The position numbers and the translations under genes are program-made. From Planococcus wigleyi (lineage in GTDB: Bacteria > Bacillota > Bacilli > Bacillales_A > Planococcaceae), in the NCBI RefSeq assembly GCF_014836985.1, contig NZ_JACSPU010000003.1, positions 186,001 to 250,000 on the forward strand: DNA of 64,000 bases, given 5' to 3'. Shown here one piece after another: positions 45,501 to 54,541 of this stretch (its first letter is position 1; every line of letters begins with the position of its first letter). The notes beneath the pieces were generated by a model that was not told the DNA's origin, made no database searches, and was given only the letters and a program-made list of their open reading frames with translations.

Positions 45501-45899
45501 TCATTTATAAAGTTCCACGAAGTGTTCGACCTCTTCCGTCAACTTCATGTCCTCGTAGCCGCCCACATCAAGATTCCCCTTCACTTTATTGTCTTCAACA
45601 TAGAAGAGTTCATTGAAACGGGAGAAGTCATCATACGGTAATGCGGGGCGATTGTCTTCCGCTCCCTCTTCTGATTCATAGACATTATACATATCAATTA
45701 TAATTTCTTCGTTTTCCGCTACGCCCTTCACGTATTGCTGGAAGTCCTGATTATTTTCATTCACAATCAAAATAAATCCGTCTTTATCTTCTTCCATGTA
45801 TTCTTTAACGTCCCCCAGGTAAATCTGTTTGAAGTATTCCTTTTCGCCGCAGCCAGCCAACATTAGAACAACTGCTAGTAAAACACCAGTTCTTTTCAT
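45501..45899 (-). CDS. lipoprotein of the transfer region
   Basis: 132 residues. Signal peptide with lipobox LAGC (Cys17), then an acidic domain of about 115 residues. AGGAGTG precedes the ATG. Could help in surface exclusion or channel assembly, as small lipoproteins in transfer operons sometimes do, but no family is recognised. Confidence 0.72.
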   Translation of the reverse strand: MKRTGVLLAVVLMLAGCGEKEYFKQIYLGDVKEYMEEDKDGFILIVNENNQDFQQYVKGVAENEEIIIDMYNVYESEEGAEDNRPALPYDDFSRFNELFYVEDNKVKGNLDVGGYEDMKLTEEVEHFVELYK

Positions 45900-45942
45900 A
45901 AAATCACTCCTAATTATTAGTTATGACAATGCTTCATTACCA

Positions 45943-46377
45943 TTACCTTAGTTTCGCGCTGGTTTCCTCTACTCCGTAACTCAAGGAGCCGAAAGTCACT
46001 ACCTCTTTGTCTGGATAATGTTCTTTGAAGCATTGAAGAAATGCACTTCTGTCTAACTTAACATAACAAGCTGGGTTCATTACAGGGGATAGGACCTTTC
46101 CATCACCTATATCCACGGTTAGATAATCCCCTTTGGTTTCATCGTAAAAGGTGTACTCGAATACAAATACCTGGTCAAAATAATTGTTTTCCATCACATC
46201 AAATACAATATCTTCTTTCGCTTTGGCGTAATAGGGTGAGAAATAATCCGATAGTTGCTGCAGGGATGCGGCCTTCTTCATCGCCTCTTCCCTATTCTCT
46301 GCTTCAAAGACATGGTTGGTGCCGATCGATATTTCGAATTCATCGCTCTGGTAGAGAAACGAAACTGCGTAATTCAT
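45943..46377 (-). CDS. transfer-region protein of unknown function
   Basis: 144 residues, soluble, acidic and aromatic-rich (SDYFSPYYAKAKEDIVFDV). Its start overlaps the stop of the preceding small gene (ATGA), which itself overlaps the T4CP gene, so all three are translationally coupled. No known family. Confidence 0.65.
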   Translation of the reverse strand: MNYAVSFLYQSDEFEISIGTNHVFEAENREEAMKKAASLQQLSDYFSPYYAKAKEDIVFDVMENNYFDQVFVFEYTFYDETKGDYLTVDIGDGKVLSPVMNPACYVKLDRSAFLQCFKEHYPDKEVVTFGSLSYGVEETSAKLR

Positions 46378-46610
46378 TTTAGGTGACCTCCTTTAGTCGG
46401 GTGTTTTGCTAGTAAATCGTGTACCGCTAGATTCAATTGGTCATCAAACTGTTCAATCAACGTGACAACTTTCTTTCCGCCTTCGGGATTTTCTTCTTTG
46501 TACACCGTCAACATGCCATCCGTTAGTTTGACGGTCAAGACTTCTCCGGCCTCGAGCCGGTCTTTGCGCGACAGCAAATAGCGGTCCAGCTGCTCTATCT
46601 TCTCGTTCAT
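46374..46610 (-). CDS. small protein coupled to the T4CP gene
   Basis: 78 residues: a helical start (IEQLDRYLLSRKDRLEAGE), then beta strands (VLTVKLTDGMLTVYKE). Starts within the T4CP stop (ATGA). Possibly a partner of the coupling protein; this is inferred from coupling only. Confidence 0.62.
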   Translation of the reverse strand: MNEKIEQLDRYLLSRKDRLEAGEVLTVKLTDGMLTVYKEENPEGGKKVVTLIEQFDDQLNLAVHDLLAKHPTKGGHLK

Positions 46611-49132
46611 CCAGTTACACGCTCCTCTTCTTCTTTAATTTTCGTCAATGTGCCGTTTATCTTCGTTAAGATGACGGAGCAGAACTTGTCTTCGATTTGG
46701 TGATCGTTGGCCAAGATGAATTCCCGGAAGTCGACGATGCCCATCTCCATGTATTTCTCTGGGTTTTCAGCATCCACATTTTTAAGGAAGGTGCTGTTGA
46801 AGAGCTGCTGAACTTTGTAGTGATCATTCACGAACTGATTGAAGTCGATTTCTTTCTGCATCTCCGCTCTTCGTTTCTCGTGCCGTGCAGCGGCTTTCTT
46901 CTGTTTGACCGAAGCGACGGCTGCCGATTTTTCAGCACCCTCCTTTTCTAGCAACTGTTTGCTTAAGTTATCCGCAAAGTTATTCGTAGTAAAGGAAGCC
47001 CGAAGCTGGTTCAAGTCCGTCATGGAATGCTCGCATGGGATGTCGATGTCGTTAATGGAATTATCGGTATTGTAATACGCCGACAGGTACTCCCAGCGAT
47101 ATTTGAGCGCGGTTTTGCCGGTCAAGAAAATCGGATACGACTTGATGCGCTTCCGGTCCTTGTCTTGGCGTTTGATGATGCGGATCACAATCATCTCCCC
47201 TTCTTTCAGCCCCATGACTTCGGTGGCCGTCATCAGTCTCCTCGAATCCACACTCTCTGTCTTCGACTTGCTCATGGACAGCGTCTGGCCGGAGCGGGAC
47301 TTCGTAAGGATCGTTTCATCGCCCAGTTTCTTGGAAATCAATTCCGCTGTCGATTCGTCTGCGGTCAATAGATAGAGCGTGTTCCCGCAGTTGCCGTCAA
47401 TGGTCTTCCAGTCGTCGCCATACAGGTTCTCCAATTGGGCATACGCCTGGATGACCAAGTTGAAGCGGATGTTCCGGCCCAGGCAAACTGTGACGATGTT
47501 GGCCATTCCTTCAATCGCCGGCATGTTCCCGAATTCATCCAGGATAAAGATGACTTCACGATGACACTTGCCGCCTTCCGAATTCGAGGCGATGCGGGCT
47601 AAGTTCGTATAGACTTGCTTGACGTACAAGGACCCGATGACATTCAGTGTGGCGTCATAGTCCGGAACGATCATGAAGACCGCTGTCGGCTTGTCGAATT
47701 CCATGATGGCTTGTATTTCCACGTTACCACTCACTACTTCGTATTCCAGAAGTCCTTCGTGAATCATCACGCCATCTTTCCGTTCCCGTTCAATCAATCC
47801 GATGACATTCAACACGGTTTCCTCTTTGCCGACCTTTACAGTGAAGGAATCGCCAACCTGCAGCGGATGCTTGTGGAATAGCGTGAACATGCCGTCTGCG
47901 TCCGTCCGGATCGTGGCTGTTTCATTATTAGAAAAAGTGACATGAATGCGTGTATCTGGAGTGGTCTTCCCTTTGATCCAGCGGGAAAAGCCGATTTTCG
48001 ACATATCGAATGAATTCCGAGATGTCAGCTTTGCCGTTCCGTCCAGCGTGAAGACACCGAGTTTGGCATTGGCGTTGGCTAAGATACTGGCTCGCGTTTG
48101 ACCGCTGGAGAAGTTGATTGTGGCATACTGCATCTTGGCCGGATGATTCTCCGGGAACTTGGAAAAGAAATCGTCCAGGGCGCTGACTTCCTCCTCATCT
48201 TCATTCATCACCGTGCGCGTCCCTAAATCCGAGAGCATCAACGCGACGTTGTACATGTTGATTTTCTCCCGCTCCAGTTTGCATTGTTCGCATAAAGCTA
48301 AGATAAGCGCGGTACATAAATCCGTTGCTGAGTTCGCCCAGAAGGGATCCTTTGCTTTCGGATCGTGGTAAAGCATGAAGGCCACAGAGCGGGCGTATTG
48401 CTGTGATAAGGAATAGTTGCCTTCCATGAACGCATCGATGGTGAGCTGCAGCAGATTGTAGGACATGCTCTGGATGGGATTCATCAGATTCAGGACTTCG
48501 ACGTGATACCCCAGCCCTTCGAGCGTATCTTTGGAAGCTGCGTACAGTTCGCCTTTTGGATCGTTCAGAATCATGCTGGCTTGCTTCTCAGCACGGCTGT
48601 AGATGTCGATGGCCGAGAAGACGAATGTTTCCCCCTTCCCGCTTCGTGTGGTACCGATGACCATGTTATTCACGGGACTGTCGTCGATGAAGATCCGCTT
48701 CTTATGCCGGGCTACCGGCACCCCGCCGCTGCCTTTGAACTTCTCCCCTTTTTCGGGGACATCTCGGTACTGTTGCTGGATTTCCTTGAACGTGGTGAAG
48801 CGGGCACTGCCTTTCTGCTCTTTCTTGATTTGGCCGAAGTTGGTGATGTATTTGAATGTAAGTACAACAGCCGGCACAAACGCGAGCAAGAACAGCACAG
48901 CATAGACAAGGCTTGCTGTTTCTAAGAAGGGGAAAGTATAAACCATTTCCGTTGTCAGATTAACCGGCTCCGGTTCAAGTAGGCTTCCGGTATTGAATGT
49001 CTTCTGGAATACTTCAACGATTGCATTCAACAAGGCATTCAGTGTAAGAAAAAAGATCGAGAATGACATCGCCAGTAGCAGCAATGGAATCCCAATCTTC
49101 TTCAGGTAATAAATAAGATTTTCATTGAACAT
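46607..49132 (-). CDS. type IV coupling protein (VirD4/TrsK-like) with an inserted beta domain
   Basis: 841 residues. Two N-terminal helices (about 14-40, 73-95), Walker A GTTRSGKGE at 160-168, DPKGELY near 191, and Walker B FILDEFGNMPAIEG near 529-542. Between the usual core strands an extra segment of about 95 residues (384-478, e.g. TRIHVTFSNNETATI, DADGMFTLFHKHPLQ) looks like an Ig- or carboxypeptidase-regulatory-like beta sandwich. The protein recruits the relaxosome and pumps DNA into the channel. The C-terminal tail is helical and basic. Confidence 0.9.
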   Translation of the reverse strand: MFNENLIYYLKKIGIPLLLLAMSFSIFFLTLNALLNAIVEVFQKTFNTGSLLEPEPVNLTTEMVYTFPFLETASLVYAVLFLLAFVPAVVLTFKYITNFGQIKKEQKGSARFTTFKEIQQQYRDVPEKGEKFKGSGGVPVARHKKRIFIDDSPVNNMVIGTTRSGKGETFVFSAIDIYSRAEKQASMILNDPKGELYAASKDTLEGLGYHVEVLNLMNPIQSMSYNLLQLTIDAFMEGNYSLSQQYARSVAFMLYHDPKAKDPFWANSATDLCTALILALCEQCKLEREKINMYNVALMLSDLGTRTVMNEDEEEVSALDDFFSKFPENHPAKMQYATINFSSGQTRASILANANAKLGVFTLDGTAKLTSRNSFDMSKIGFSRWIKGKTTPDTRIHVTFSNNETATIRTDADGMFTLFHKHPLQVGDSFTVKVGKEETVLNVIGLIERERKDGVMIHEGLLEYEVVSGNVEIQAIMEFDKPTAVFMIVPDYDATLNVIGSLYVKQVYTNLARIASNSEGGKCHREVIFILDEFGNMPAIEGMANIVTVCLGRNIRFNLVIQAYAQLENLYGDDWKTIDGNCGNTLYLLTADESTAELISKKLGDETILTKSRSGQTLSMSKSKTESVDSRRLMTATEVMGLKEGEMIVIRIIKRQDKDRKRIKSYPIFLTGKTALKYRWEYLSAYYNTDNSINDIDIPCEHSMTDLNQLRASFTTNNFADNLSKQLLEKEGAEKSAAVASVKQKKAAARHEKRRAEMQKEIDFNQFVNDHYKVQQLFNSTFLKNVDAENPEKYMEMGIVDFREFILANDHQIEDKFCSVILTKINGTLTKIKEEEERVTG

Positions 49133-49147
49133 CCATCTCTACCTCCT

Positions 49148-50269
49148 TTACAGCGTCGCCAATTCGTTTTGTTTCTTCTTCAATTCATCCGTGATGCCTT
49201 TAATGGCCTTGTCATCCTTTTTCTTGGCTTTTTTGGCATCCGCTAACTTGTCCTCAAGTGTTTTGATTTCGGCTGTCAGGACTTCGTGCAAATCAATTTT
49301 CTGCTCCAATTTATCGCTGTTGTTGTTGTTCAGCTCTGCTTTGGCTTCTTCAAGCTTTCCGAGCTTCAGCAGGCCATACGTTTTCATTTCTGAACGTTCG
49401 ACCGTCATGTTGATGGAAGGGAGATTCATCATCAATTCGTAGTCTCCTTCAAAGTAAGCCAAATCGAATCGGGCTTCGTTTGTCGGATACAGCTGATTGA
49501 ACTCACTGATTTGCTTGATTTTCTCCTCCTTGTCCAATTGCGGATTCTTCATGATGAGCGTTTCCACATACACGGTATCCTCCATGATCTCTACAGCCTT
49601 CTCAAATTCACTTTTTTCGAGATAAAGGGCGGCTAGTATCCGTTTTTGGCTTTCGCTCAACGTGTCCTGGGCTTCTAGGGATTCCAAGAACTCTTCCTCT
49701 TCTCCCAATAAGCCGTATTCATAGGTTTCAATCGTTTGTTCCTGCTGGTCAACAATGCTTCGTCCTTCCTCCAAAGCTTGCTCATACTGCACTTTCTGCA
49801 GGAAGAACAAAGCCCCCAAGAACAATAGCCCCGCGCCTAAGACGCCGGCTAAGGAGTATACCGTAACCCGCTGCCACTTCTTCAAACGGGAGATGCGGTC
49901 TTTATCGACATTGACGAGTGTCCGGTCAATCGTTTCCTCTTTCTTGAATTCTTCCGGTGTTTGTTTTTCGATCTGATCCAATAAAAAGAGCTTATCTTCC
50001 TGCTTTTCTTTCTCGACGCGGATTTTTGTGGCCCGGTCTTTGATCTGGTGATACAGGTTCGGGTAATCATAGGAGCCGAACGTGAACACGCCTTTATAGA
50101 GATCCAGGCCGTCTTTGCCGATCACAAAGAACTCCGCAGCTGCTTCCCGTTGTTCATTGCGGTACGTCAGCTCCAGTTCGTGCGTGAGTGCCACCGCTTG
50201 GCTAAACTCGAGCTTCTCATGGTTCGGGATGCTGTCAGCAGGAGCGCCCACGAATAATATCTTCAACAT
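49148..50269 (-). CDS. membrane protein of the transfer system, unknown family
   Basis: 373 residues from the ATG at 50269 (AAAGGAG upstream); the longer frame to 50377 runs over the VirB2-like gene. An N-terminal soluble domain (1-130), one helix (about 135-158), then an alpha-helical domain (LSESQKRILAALYLEKSEFEKAVEI) with TPR-like character and a final coiled coil. The plan resembles EssB/YukC-like proteins, but this is only a resemblance in layout. Confidence 0.68.
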   Translation of the reverse strand: MLKILFVGAPADSIPNHEKLEFSQAVALTHELELTYRNEQREAAAEFFVIGKDGLDLYKGVFTFGSYDYPNLYHQIKDRATKIRVEKEKQEDKLFLLDQIEKQTPEEFKKEETIDRTLVNVDKDRISRLKKWQRVTVYSLAGVLGAGLLFLGALFFLQKVQYEQALEEGRSIVDQQEQTIETYEYGLLGEEEEFLESLEAQDTLSESQKRILAALYLEKSEFEKAVEIMEDTVYVETLIMKNPQLDKEEKIKQISEFNQLYPTNEARFDLAYFEGDYELMMNLPSINMTVERSEMKTYGLLKLGKLEEAKAELNNNNSDKLEQKIDLHEVLTAEIKTLEDKLADAKKAKKKDDKAIKGITDELKKKQNELATL

Positions 50270-50300
50270 ATAATAATTCTCCTTTCGCCGGTTATATAGA

Positions 50301-50330
50301 AAGAAGCCGCTCATTCCGGAGCGGCTTCTT
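50301..50330 (-). terminator. hairpin between the VirB2-like gene and the next gene
   Basis: AAGAAGCCGCT pairs with AGCGGCTTCTT around an 8-base loop. It may attenuate, giving more pilin-like protein than downstream products. Confidence 0.6.
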
Positions 50331-50342
50331 CTGGTATAGCTA

Positions 50343-50570
50343 TCAAAATTTGATATTGCTGTCGATGCCTTCTGCAATTCCGTAGGCGCCCATTACAACA
50401 ATCAGGCCAACTGCCGCTCCAATGAAAAAGCCAATCGCTTTCGGACGTCCACGATCTCCGCCCAGCATCAGGAAGTATCCTCCAACTAAGAAAGCAAGCG
50501 CTGCGGCGATTAAGCCCAAACCTTGTGCCCATTCTAATAAAGCGAGAGCCGTGTTCGTTAATCCATCCAT
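50343..50570 (-). CDS. VirB2/TrbC-like pilin-type protein
   Basis: 75 residues with two hydrophobic helices (LGLIAAALAFLVGGYFLML and AIGFFIGAAVGLIVVMGAYG) joined by a charged loop GGDRGRPK, the plan of VirB2-type pilins. AAGGAGGG precedes the ATG. Located upstream of the main transfer genes. In Gram-positive systems it probably forms a channel or surface element rather than a true pilus. Confidence 0.8.
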   Translation of the reverse strand: MDGLTNTALALLEWAQGLGLIAAALAFLVGGYFLMLGGDRGRPKAIGFFIGAAVGLIVVMGAYGIAEGIDSNIKF

Positions 50571-50588
50571 TTAAAACCCTCCTTTTTT

Positions 50589-50783
50589 CTAGGAATTCTG
50601 TGAAGCTGTTCCGGTACCAGCGGCTTTCCGCTCTTTCTTCAAGAGGTTCATCAACAACGGGATGTTTTCGGAAACCACTTCCCGGTGTTTTTCCTCTAAC
50701 CAGTCATCGTAATCTTTGCCATTATAGGCCAAGAGATCCTCTGCATTCGCCTTCAGTTCCTTTTGTTCCTTTGTTGCTGCCAT
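50589..50783 (-). CDS. small charged protein at the start of the transfer cluster
   Basis: 64 residues, rich in Lys and Glu, helical, no membrane segment. Ribosome site is moderate (TAGGA close to the ATG, with GGCGG further upstream). First gene of the transfer block after the inverted-repeat element. Unknown function. Confidence 0.55.
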   Translation of the reverse strand: MAATKEQKELKANAEDLLAYNGKDYDDWLEEKHREVVSENIPLLMNLLKKERKAAGTGTASQNS

Positions 50784-50813
50784 TCCTAAAACCGCCTTTC
50801 GTTTTTGGTTGGT

Positions 50814-51072
50814 AGTAGCACACCATTAAGAACAGTAAGGAGAGGCGAATTTATAGCAGGTTCATTCGCTAACTCTATGCAGCGTATAGCTGCAACGTAC
50901 AGGGTTTTTAGCTTACCCAGAACTACAATCTGGCAACGGGACAACAGCCAGTTTTAGGAGACTCTGGCCAAACCATCTCGACGTATATCTATACCGCAGG
51001 TTGCCATCCGCGACAGACACGCACTATGAAGTTGTCCTTTTTGTTGCTTACTGTTCTTAAGGGCATGCTACT
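50814..51072. other. 259-bp structured or mobile element with 26-bp imperfect inverted ends
   Basis: The ends (50814-50839 and 51047-51072) match as inverted repeats at 23 of 26 positions, including TTAAGAACAGTAAG. Inside are several smaller hairpins: GCGAAT/ATTCGC, GCAGC/GCTGC (50880-50892), GGGT/ACCC, CTGGC/GCCAG (50929-50951). There is no protein frame. It could be a single-strand origin for the transferred strand, a structured RNA or leader, or a MITE-like element. No clear target duplication flanks it. Confidence 0.6.
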
Positions 51073-51078
51073 GATGGC

Positions 51079-51570
51079 TCATTTTACTTTTTTTATGCCA
51101 CTCACTTTCAACAATTCGTCGTGCGCATTCTTCCGTTTGGCCAACAGCCGTTTGTTCGAAATCACCGAGCGCGTTCGATAGTAAAGATCCGTGATGTGCC
51201 GAACTTCACCAGACTCTTTCTCCACGCCAACAGCCCCTTTCAATTCGTAGACCTTGCCCTCAAATGTTTTCAAGCTGGACGCCGACGCCAAGTCGTATAG
51301 ATAAAACCGCTCTGCCATCTGATTGCACCTCGCTTCCGTGTACTTGTCTTTAAATAAGATGTGTTCCCATGGGAAGTTATTCATGGAAATCCCCAGTGAC
51401 TCGACCAGCAATCTCACATTCTGAGCGGTCGGGTTTCCGTTTTTTCGTTGCTCCCACATACTGATTGTGCTTTGCGGAATCTGTTTGCCGGTCCTGTCGG
51501 ATAACTCAGACTGAGAAATGTTAAGCGCCATTCGTTGTTCCTTGATCCAATCGCCAAACCATACAGGCAA
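51079..51570 (-). CDS. XRE-family regulator of the transfer region
   Basis: 163 residues from a TTG start, chosen because GGAGG lies 9 bases upstream. N-terminal HTH (LNISQSELSDRTGKQIPQST, then ISMWEQRKNGNP), C-terminal domain of about 95 residues without known similarity. It lies at the head of the transfer genes, with three direct repeats in its upstream region, so it probably represses itself and perhaps transfer. Confidence 0.82.
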   Translation of the reverse strand: MPVWFGDWIKEQRMALNISQSELSDRTGKQIPQSTISMWEQRKNGNPTAQNVRLLVESLGISMNNFPWEHILFKDKYTEARCNQMAERFYLYDLASASSLKTFEGKVYELKGAVGVEKESGEVRHITDLYYRTRSVISNKRLLAKRKNAHDELLKVSGIKKVK

Positions 51571-52009
51571 TGTAAATCCCCTCCCATCATCGGTTCTAAA
51601 AACAGAACAATTTAGTGATTTGAGTGTATCAGTATACCGATAATATTACAACGGTATACCGATAAATAAAACAGTATACCGATACTTTAGGCCGATAAAG
51701 CCCTATTTCTAGGGTTTTTTGTAAGAGCGGCGTTTTTAGTTTTTAAGTCGAATGGTGTCGAATATAGGTGGGTATTGTAGGAGGGTTTTTGCAGTTCGGG
51801 ATAAAGGAACACGAAACGTGGGCATATACACACCCGACACGATGACTTATGTATCATTTTGATTTTATCTGAATTTTGTAGGAAATCTATTGCCATTGTT
51901 AGGGATTATAGTTTGAGGTAAAATATCTTGTATTAAAGATTTATAAATGATCTGGTGAGTACAAGCGGTACATGGCATAAACCAGAATGTAAATGAAAAG
52001 AGGTATTGT
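51571..52009. promoter_or_regulatory. intergenic region with three direct repeats, probable operator
   Basis: GTATACCGATA occurs at 51632-51642, 51654-51664 and 51674-51684, spaced 22 and 20 bases, about two helix turns. Each contains GTATAC; a fourth partial copy (GCCGATA) lies near 51691. They sit 60-115 bases upstream of the XRE gene start. The rest (to 52009) presumably carries the promoter for the plus-strand XRE gene. No other gene was accepted here. Confidence 0.65.
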
Positions 52010-52234
52010 ATGCAAATTGATGAGGCAGTGACTACTCGAATTCAGCAGCTATTGAAGGAAAGAGGATGGACTGCAAACGAGTTGATCAGACGCTCGGGCG
52101 TCAAACAATCCACCATGGCCGAAATAATGTCTGGCAGATCCAAGTATCCGCGGATCAACACGATTAAGAATATTGCTCATGGATTCGGCATGACGCTGTC
52201 CGAATTTTTCGATCACAAAATGTTCGAGGATTAA
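52010..52234 (+). CDS. small XRE-family regulator
   Basis: 74 residues, essentially one Cro/C1-type HTH: QQLLKERGWTANELIRRSG, then KQSTMAEIMSGRSKYPRINT and a helix ending SEFFDHKMFED. AAGAGG precedes the ATG. Divergent from the larger XRE gene. Target unknown. Confidence 0.82.
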   Translation: MQIDEAVTTRIQQLLKERGWTANELIRRSGVKQSTMAEIMSGRSKYPRINTIKNIAHGFGMTLSEFFDHKMFED

Positions 52235-52241
52235 GAAGCTA

Positions 52242-52514
52242 TCAAGTAAAGAAATACGTTACGATCAGCATGATTAGGTAAAATGCAAGGAGCAGCGTAG
52301 CAATCCCGATAGCGAACCGAAGGATTGTTTTAAAGATGTAAACCAGTCCGCTCCAAAGGCTTTCAGAAAACATGGCCAAAACTACCAACACGCCCAACGG
52401 TAAAAATAAGCCTTTGGGAAGTGTTGCTACAAATAAGATGATCCCCAGAAAAAAAAGCCCCTTCAATTTAATATCCGCATTCATGAACTTCTCTTTTACT
52501 CTCGCAATTTCCAT
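52242..52514 (-). CDS. small membrane protein, unknown function
   Basis: 90 residues, two to three helices (about 18-50 and 61-88). GAAGGAGG precedes the ATG. Its stop is only 7 bases from the end of the convergent XRE gene. No known family. Confidence 0.65.
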   Translation of the reverse strand: MEIARVKEKFMNADIKLKGLFFLGIILFVATLPKGLFLPLGVLVVLAMFSESLWSGLVYIFKTILRFAIGIATLLLAFYLIMLIVTYFFT

Positions 52515-52532
52515 CGCTATTCCCTCCTTCTT

Positions 52533-52864
52533 TTATAAAAACTTATCAACTGTTGAGTCCGGTACACTTACAACGATAGTGTTGAGTTCACGATATCTAG
52601 ACAAATCACCACTATCCATTTCAATAAGTTCGTATCCTTCGAACTATTCATTACTGGCTTGTGTAGGTGTGTTCTCTACTACTGGTTCATTAACACCGCA
52701 GGGGTCATTTCTTCTTTTCCCTCCTTTTATTTGTTTCAGCTAGGTTCCTTCTTGAACATCTGTTTCAAGGGTAACAATCTCTTGCGGATTTTTTCTGATT
52801 CGGTCCAGCCTAACATAAAGATGGTCGTTAAAAGTACAATTAAATAGTTGATTTTCTTTTTCAT
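52533..52864 (-). pseudogene. decayed small exported protein gene
   Basis: On the minus strand an ATG at 52864 begins a signal-peptide-like sequence (MKKKINYLIVLLTTIFMLGW). After about 27 codons a frameshift is needed to continue as EIVTLETDVQEGT, then two in-frame TAG codons, both one change from CAG, interrupt VNEPVVENTPTQASNE and FEGYELIEMDSGDL before the end VSVPDSTVDKFL. The reconstruction is mine; the product and function are unknown. Confidence 0.5.
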
Positions 52865-53166
52865 TTTAGCACTTCAATAATAGTTTTATTTAATGGTTCT
52901 TCATTCCTCATTGACTGGCACAAAATTTTACACACGGAGCTCAAATCATTTGCAATATTTATCCTCTATCACTTCTATATGAAACTAGCAGCCAATCAGA
53001 TATGATTTACAATCATTCTATATTTTCTTTTGTAAAACATGAAACCCTCAGCATTTTTAATTGTTATCAGATACTGGCATGCTTGCATATGCGTATACAC
53101 GTATGCAAGCATACATCTGACTAAATCTTCTAAAATAAAATCTGTTTAATTATCTACCTAACAAAG
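52865..53166. repeat. intergenic region with a 38-bp imperfect palindrome
   Basis: At 53077-53114 the arms GCTTGCATA (53081-53089) and TATGCAAGC (53102-53110), with extended pairing to both sides, flank a GTATAC centre. It lies between the par genes and the region of small genes and could be a regulatory or replication site. Otherwise AT-rich without gene. Confidence 0.5.
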
Positions 53167-53239
53167 GTAGAAATATCTACCTCGCAAAAGTAGAAATATC
53201 CACCTAACACAAGTAGAAATATCTACTTGTGTTAGGTGG
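53167..53239. repeat. three partition-type repeats beyond the parB-like gene
   Basis: GTAGAAATATCTAC (one copy with CCAC) starts at 53167, 53190 and 53213, exactly 23 bases apart. The last copy is inside a longer palindrome (CACCTAACACAAG to its complement, about 53201-53238). Same motif as in the large array at 54695-55370. Confidence 0.75.
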
Positions 53240-53277
53240 GTGGTTTTTAATGAAAGAATAATAAGAACTCAATATGA

Positions 53278-53739
53278 TTATTCTTCATTTTCATTAAAGA
53301 ATTCTGTCATATACTCAAATTGCTTTTGTTGTCTGTCAGTCAATTCATTTTTTGTGTAATATTCTACAAGTTCTGAAATGATAGCATAGGTTTTATTTTC
53401 GTCCATGAATTTTCCAAGGACTCCAATTTGAGTATGAAGATCATGAGGAACTTTAATAGATTTGACATTATTATTTTTACCCACTACCGACTTAGTTTTG
53501 CGAGCAGGTTTTGTCTTTAGTTCAGAAACTGGAATTGCAGTTTTTTTCTCTACTGGAGGAATTGAGACAGCCTTTTCTTTATTGATAGGCTCATTACTTG
53601 TAAGTTGTAGTGGATTTGATTGCTCATTATTAAACTTAAAATCGTTTTGGCTACTTATTACTACAGGTTTTGGTCTCTCAAGAGTATTAGTTTTTGTTTT
53701 TTTCTTAATTAAAGGTCCTTTCTTTGAGTTTTCAGACAT
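53278..53739 (-). CDS. small ParB-type centromere-binding protein
   Basis: 153 residues from the ATG at 53739 (GAGGAGG upstream), overlapping the parA stop by 8 bases. The N-terminal 100 residues are basic and disordered (KKGPLIKKKTKTNT); the C-terminal 50 (VKSIKVPHDLHTQIGVLG, then ENKTYAIISELVEYY) fit a ribbon-helix-helix fold. This matches the small second protein of type Ib par systems (ParG-like). It should bind the GTAGAAATATCTAC repeats. Confidence 0.78.
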   Translation of the reverse strand: MSENSKKGPLIKKKTKTNTLERPKPVVISSQNDFKFNNEQSNPLQLTSNEPINKEKAVSIPPVEKKTAIPVSELKTKPARKTKSVVGKNNNVKSIKVPHDLHTQIGVLGKFMDENKTYAIISELVEYYTKNELTDRQQKQFEYMTEFFNENEE

Positions 53740-54541
53740 GGGTATTTTCCTCCTCAAATCTTGCAAGTTTTTCCTCGATTTCATCCACTACATCTAAAAA
53801 GGTTTGATGTGCTTTACGATCATGATGATCCTCGTTTTTAATTCCGGTTACATCCCAAGCCTTTAAGCGTTCTAAATGCTTTATAACATTTTTGAAGACA
53901 TTATCCTCTCCGAAAAGTTCAGTGGCACGTTCAACTGTACTTTGATCAACTCGGCCACCTGCTCTAAGAAGAACTGGCAATACACCAAGAACTTGTATAT
54001 CTGCTTCATATTCGTCTGCCATAAATTGCAGATACGATACATAAGTTTCGGCACCTTCCAAAGATAGTTCTTGGGCTTGCAATATAATAAGGACATAATC
54101 AGAAGCCATCATGGCATTGTCAGAGTAATCACTGATAGTCGGTGGTACATCAATGAAAATATAGTCATAATCTGCTTTTAATGGTTCTAGTAGTGTTTTT
54201 AATAAAGTAATTTGATCTAAATCATTTTGATAGTTTTGATATAAAAATTTTGAAAAGTTTTTGAAAGAAACAGCTGCAGGAATCAAATCGAGATTTTCTG
54301 TAACTTTGACAACCACATCTCGGAGATTACCATTCTTGAAGCCATCAAATATAGTTTGATTAATCTCTTCAATTCCTGCTGATCGAGCAATCAAGGTACT
54401 CGCATTTCCCTGGGGGTCCATATCAACAAGCAATACCTTTTTATTATGTACTTTTGCATACTCCCAGCTCGTCATTACCGAGACTTTGGTTTTTCCTACT
54501 CCGCCTTTAAAATTACCTACAACTATTGTTTTGGCTACCAT
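53732..54541 (-). CDS. parA: ParA-family partition ATPase
   Basis: 269 residues. Deviant Walker A GNFKGGVGKTKVSV at the N-terminus (no HTH before it, so type Ib), LLVDMDPQGNAS, and DYIFIDVPPTISDYSD. It drives plasmid segregation along the nucleoid with its small partner. AGGAGG precedes the ATG. The array of repeats upstream is the likely centromere and operator. Confidence 0.93.
   Translation of the reverse strand: MVAKTIVVGNFKGGVGKTKVSVMTSWEYAKVHNKKVLLVDMDPQGNASTLIARSAGIEEINQTIFDGFKNGNLRDVVVKVTENLDLIPAAVSFKNFSKFLYQNYQNDLDQITLLKTLLEPLKADYDYIFIDVPPTISDYSDNAMMASDYVLIILQAQELSLEGAETYVSYLQFMADEYEADIQVLGVLPVLLRAGGRVDQSTVERATELFGEDNVFKNVIKHLERLKAWDVTGIKNEDHHDRKAHQTFLDVVDEIEEKLARFEEENTHV

Noticed and set aside
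51687..51896. 69-codon minus-strand frame upstream of the XRE gene
   Set aside because: No start signal and low-quality composition; likely chance in an AT-rich region.
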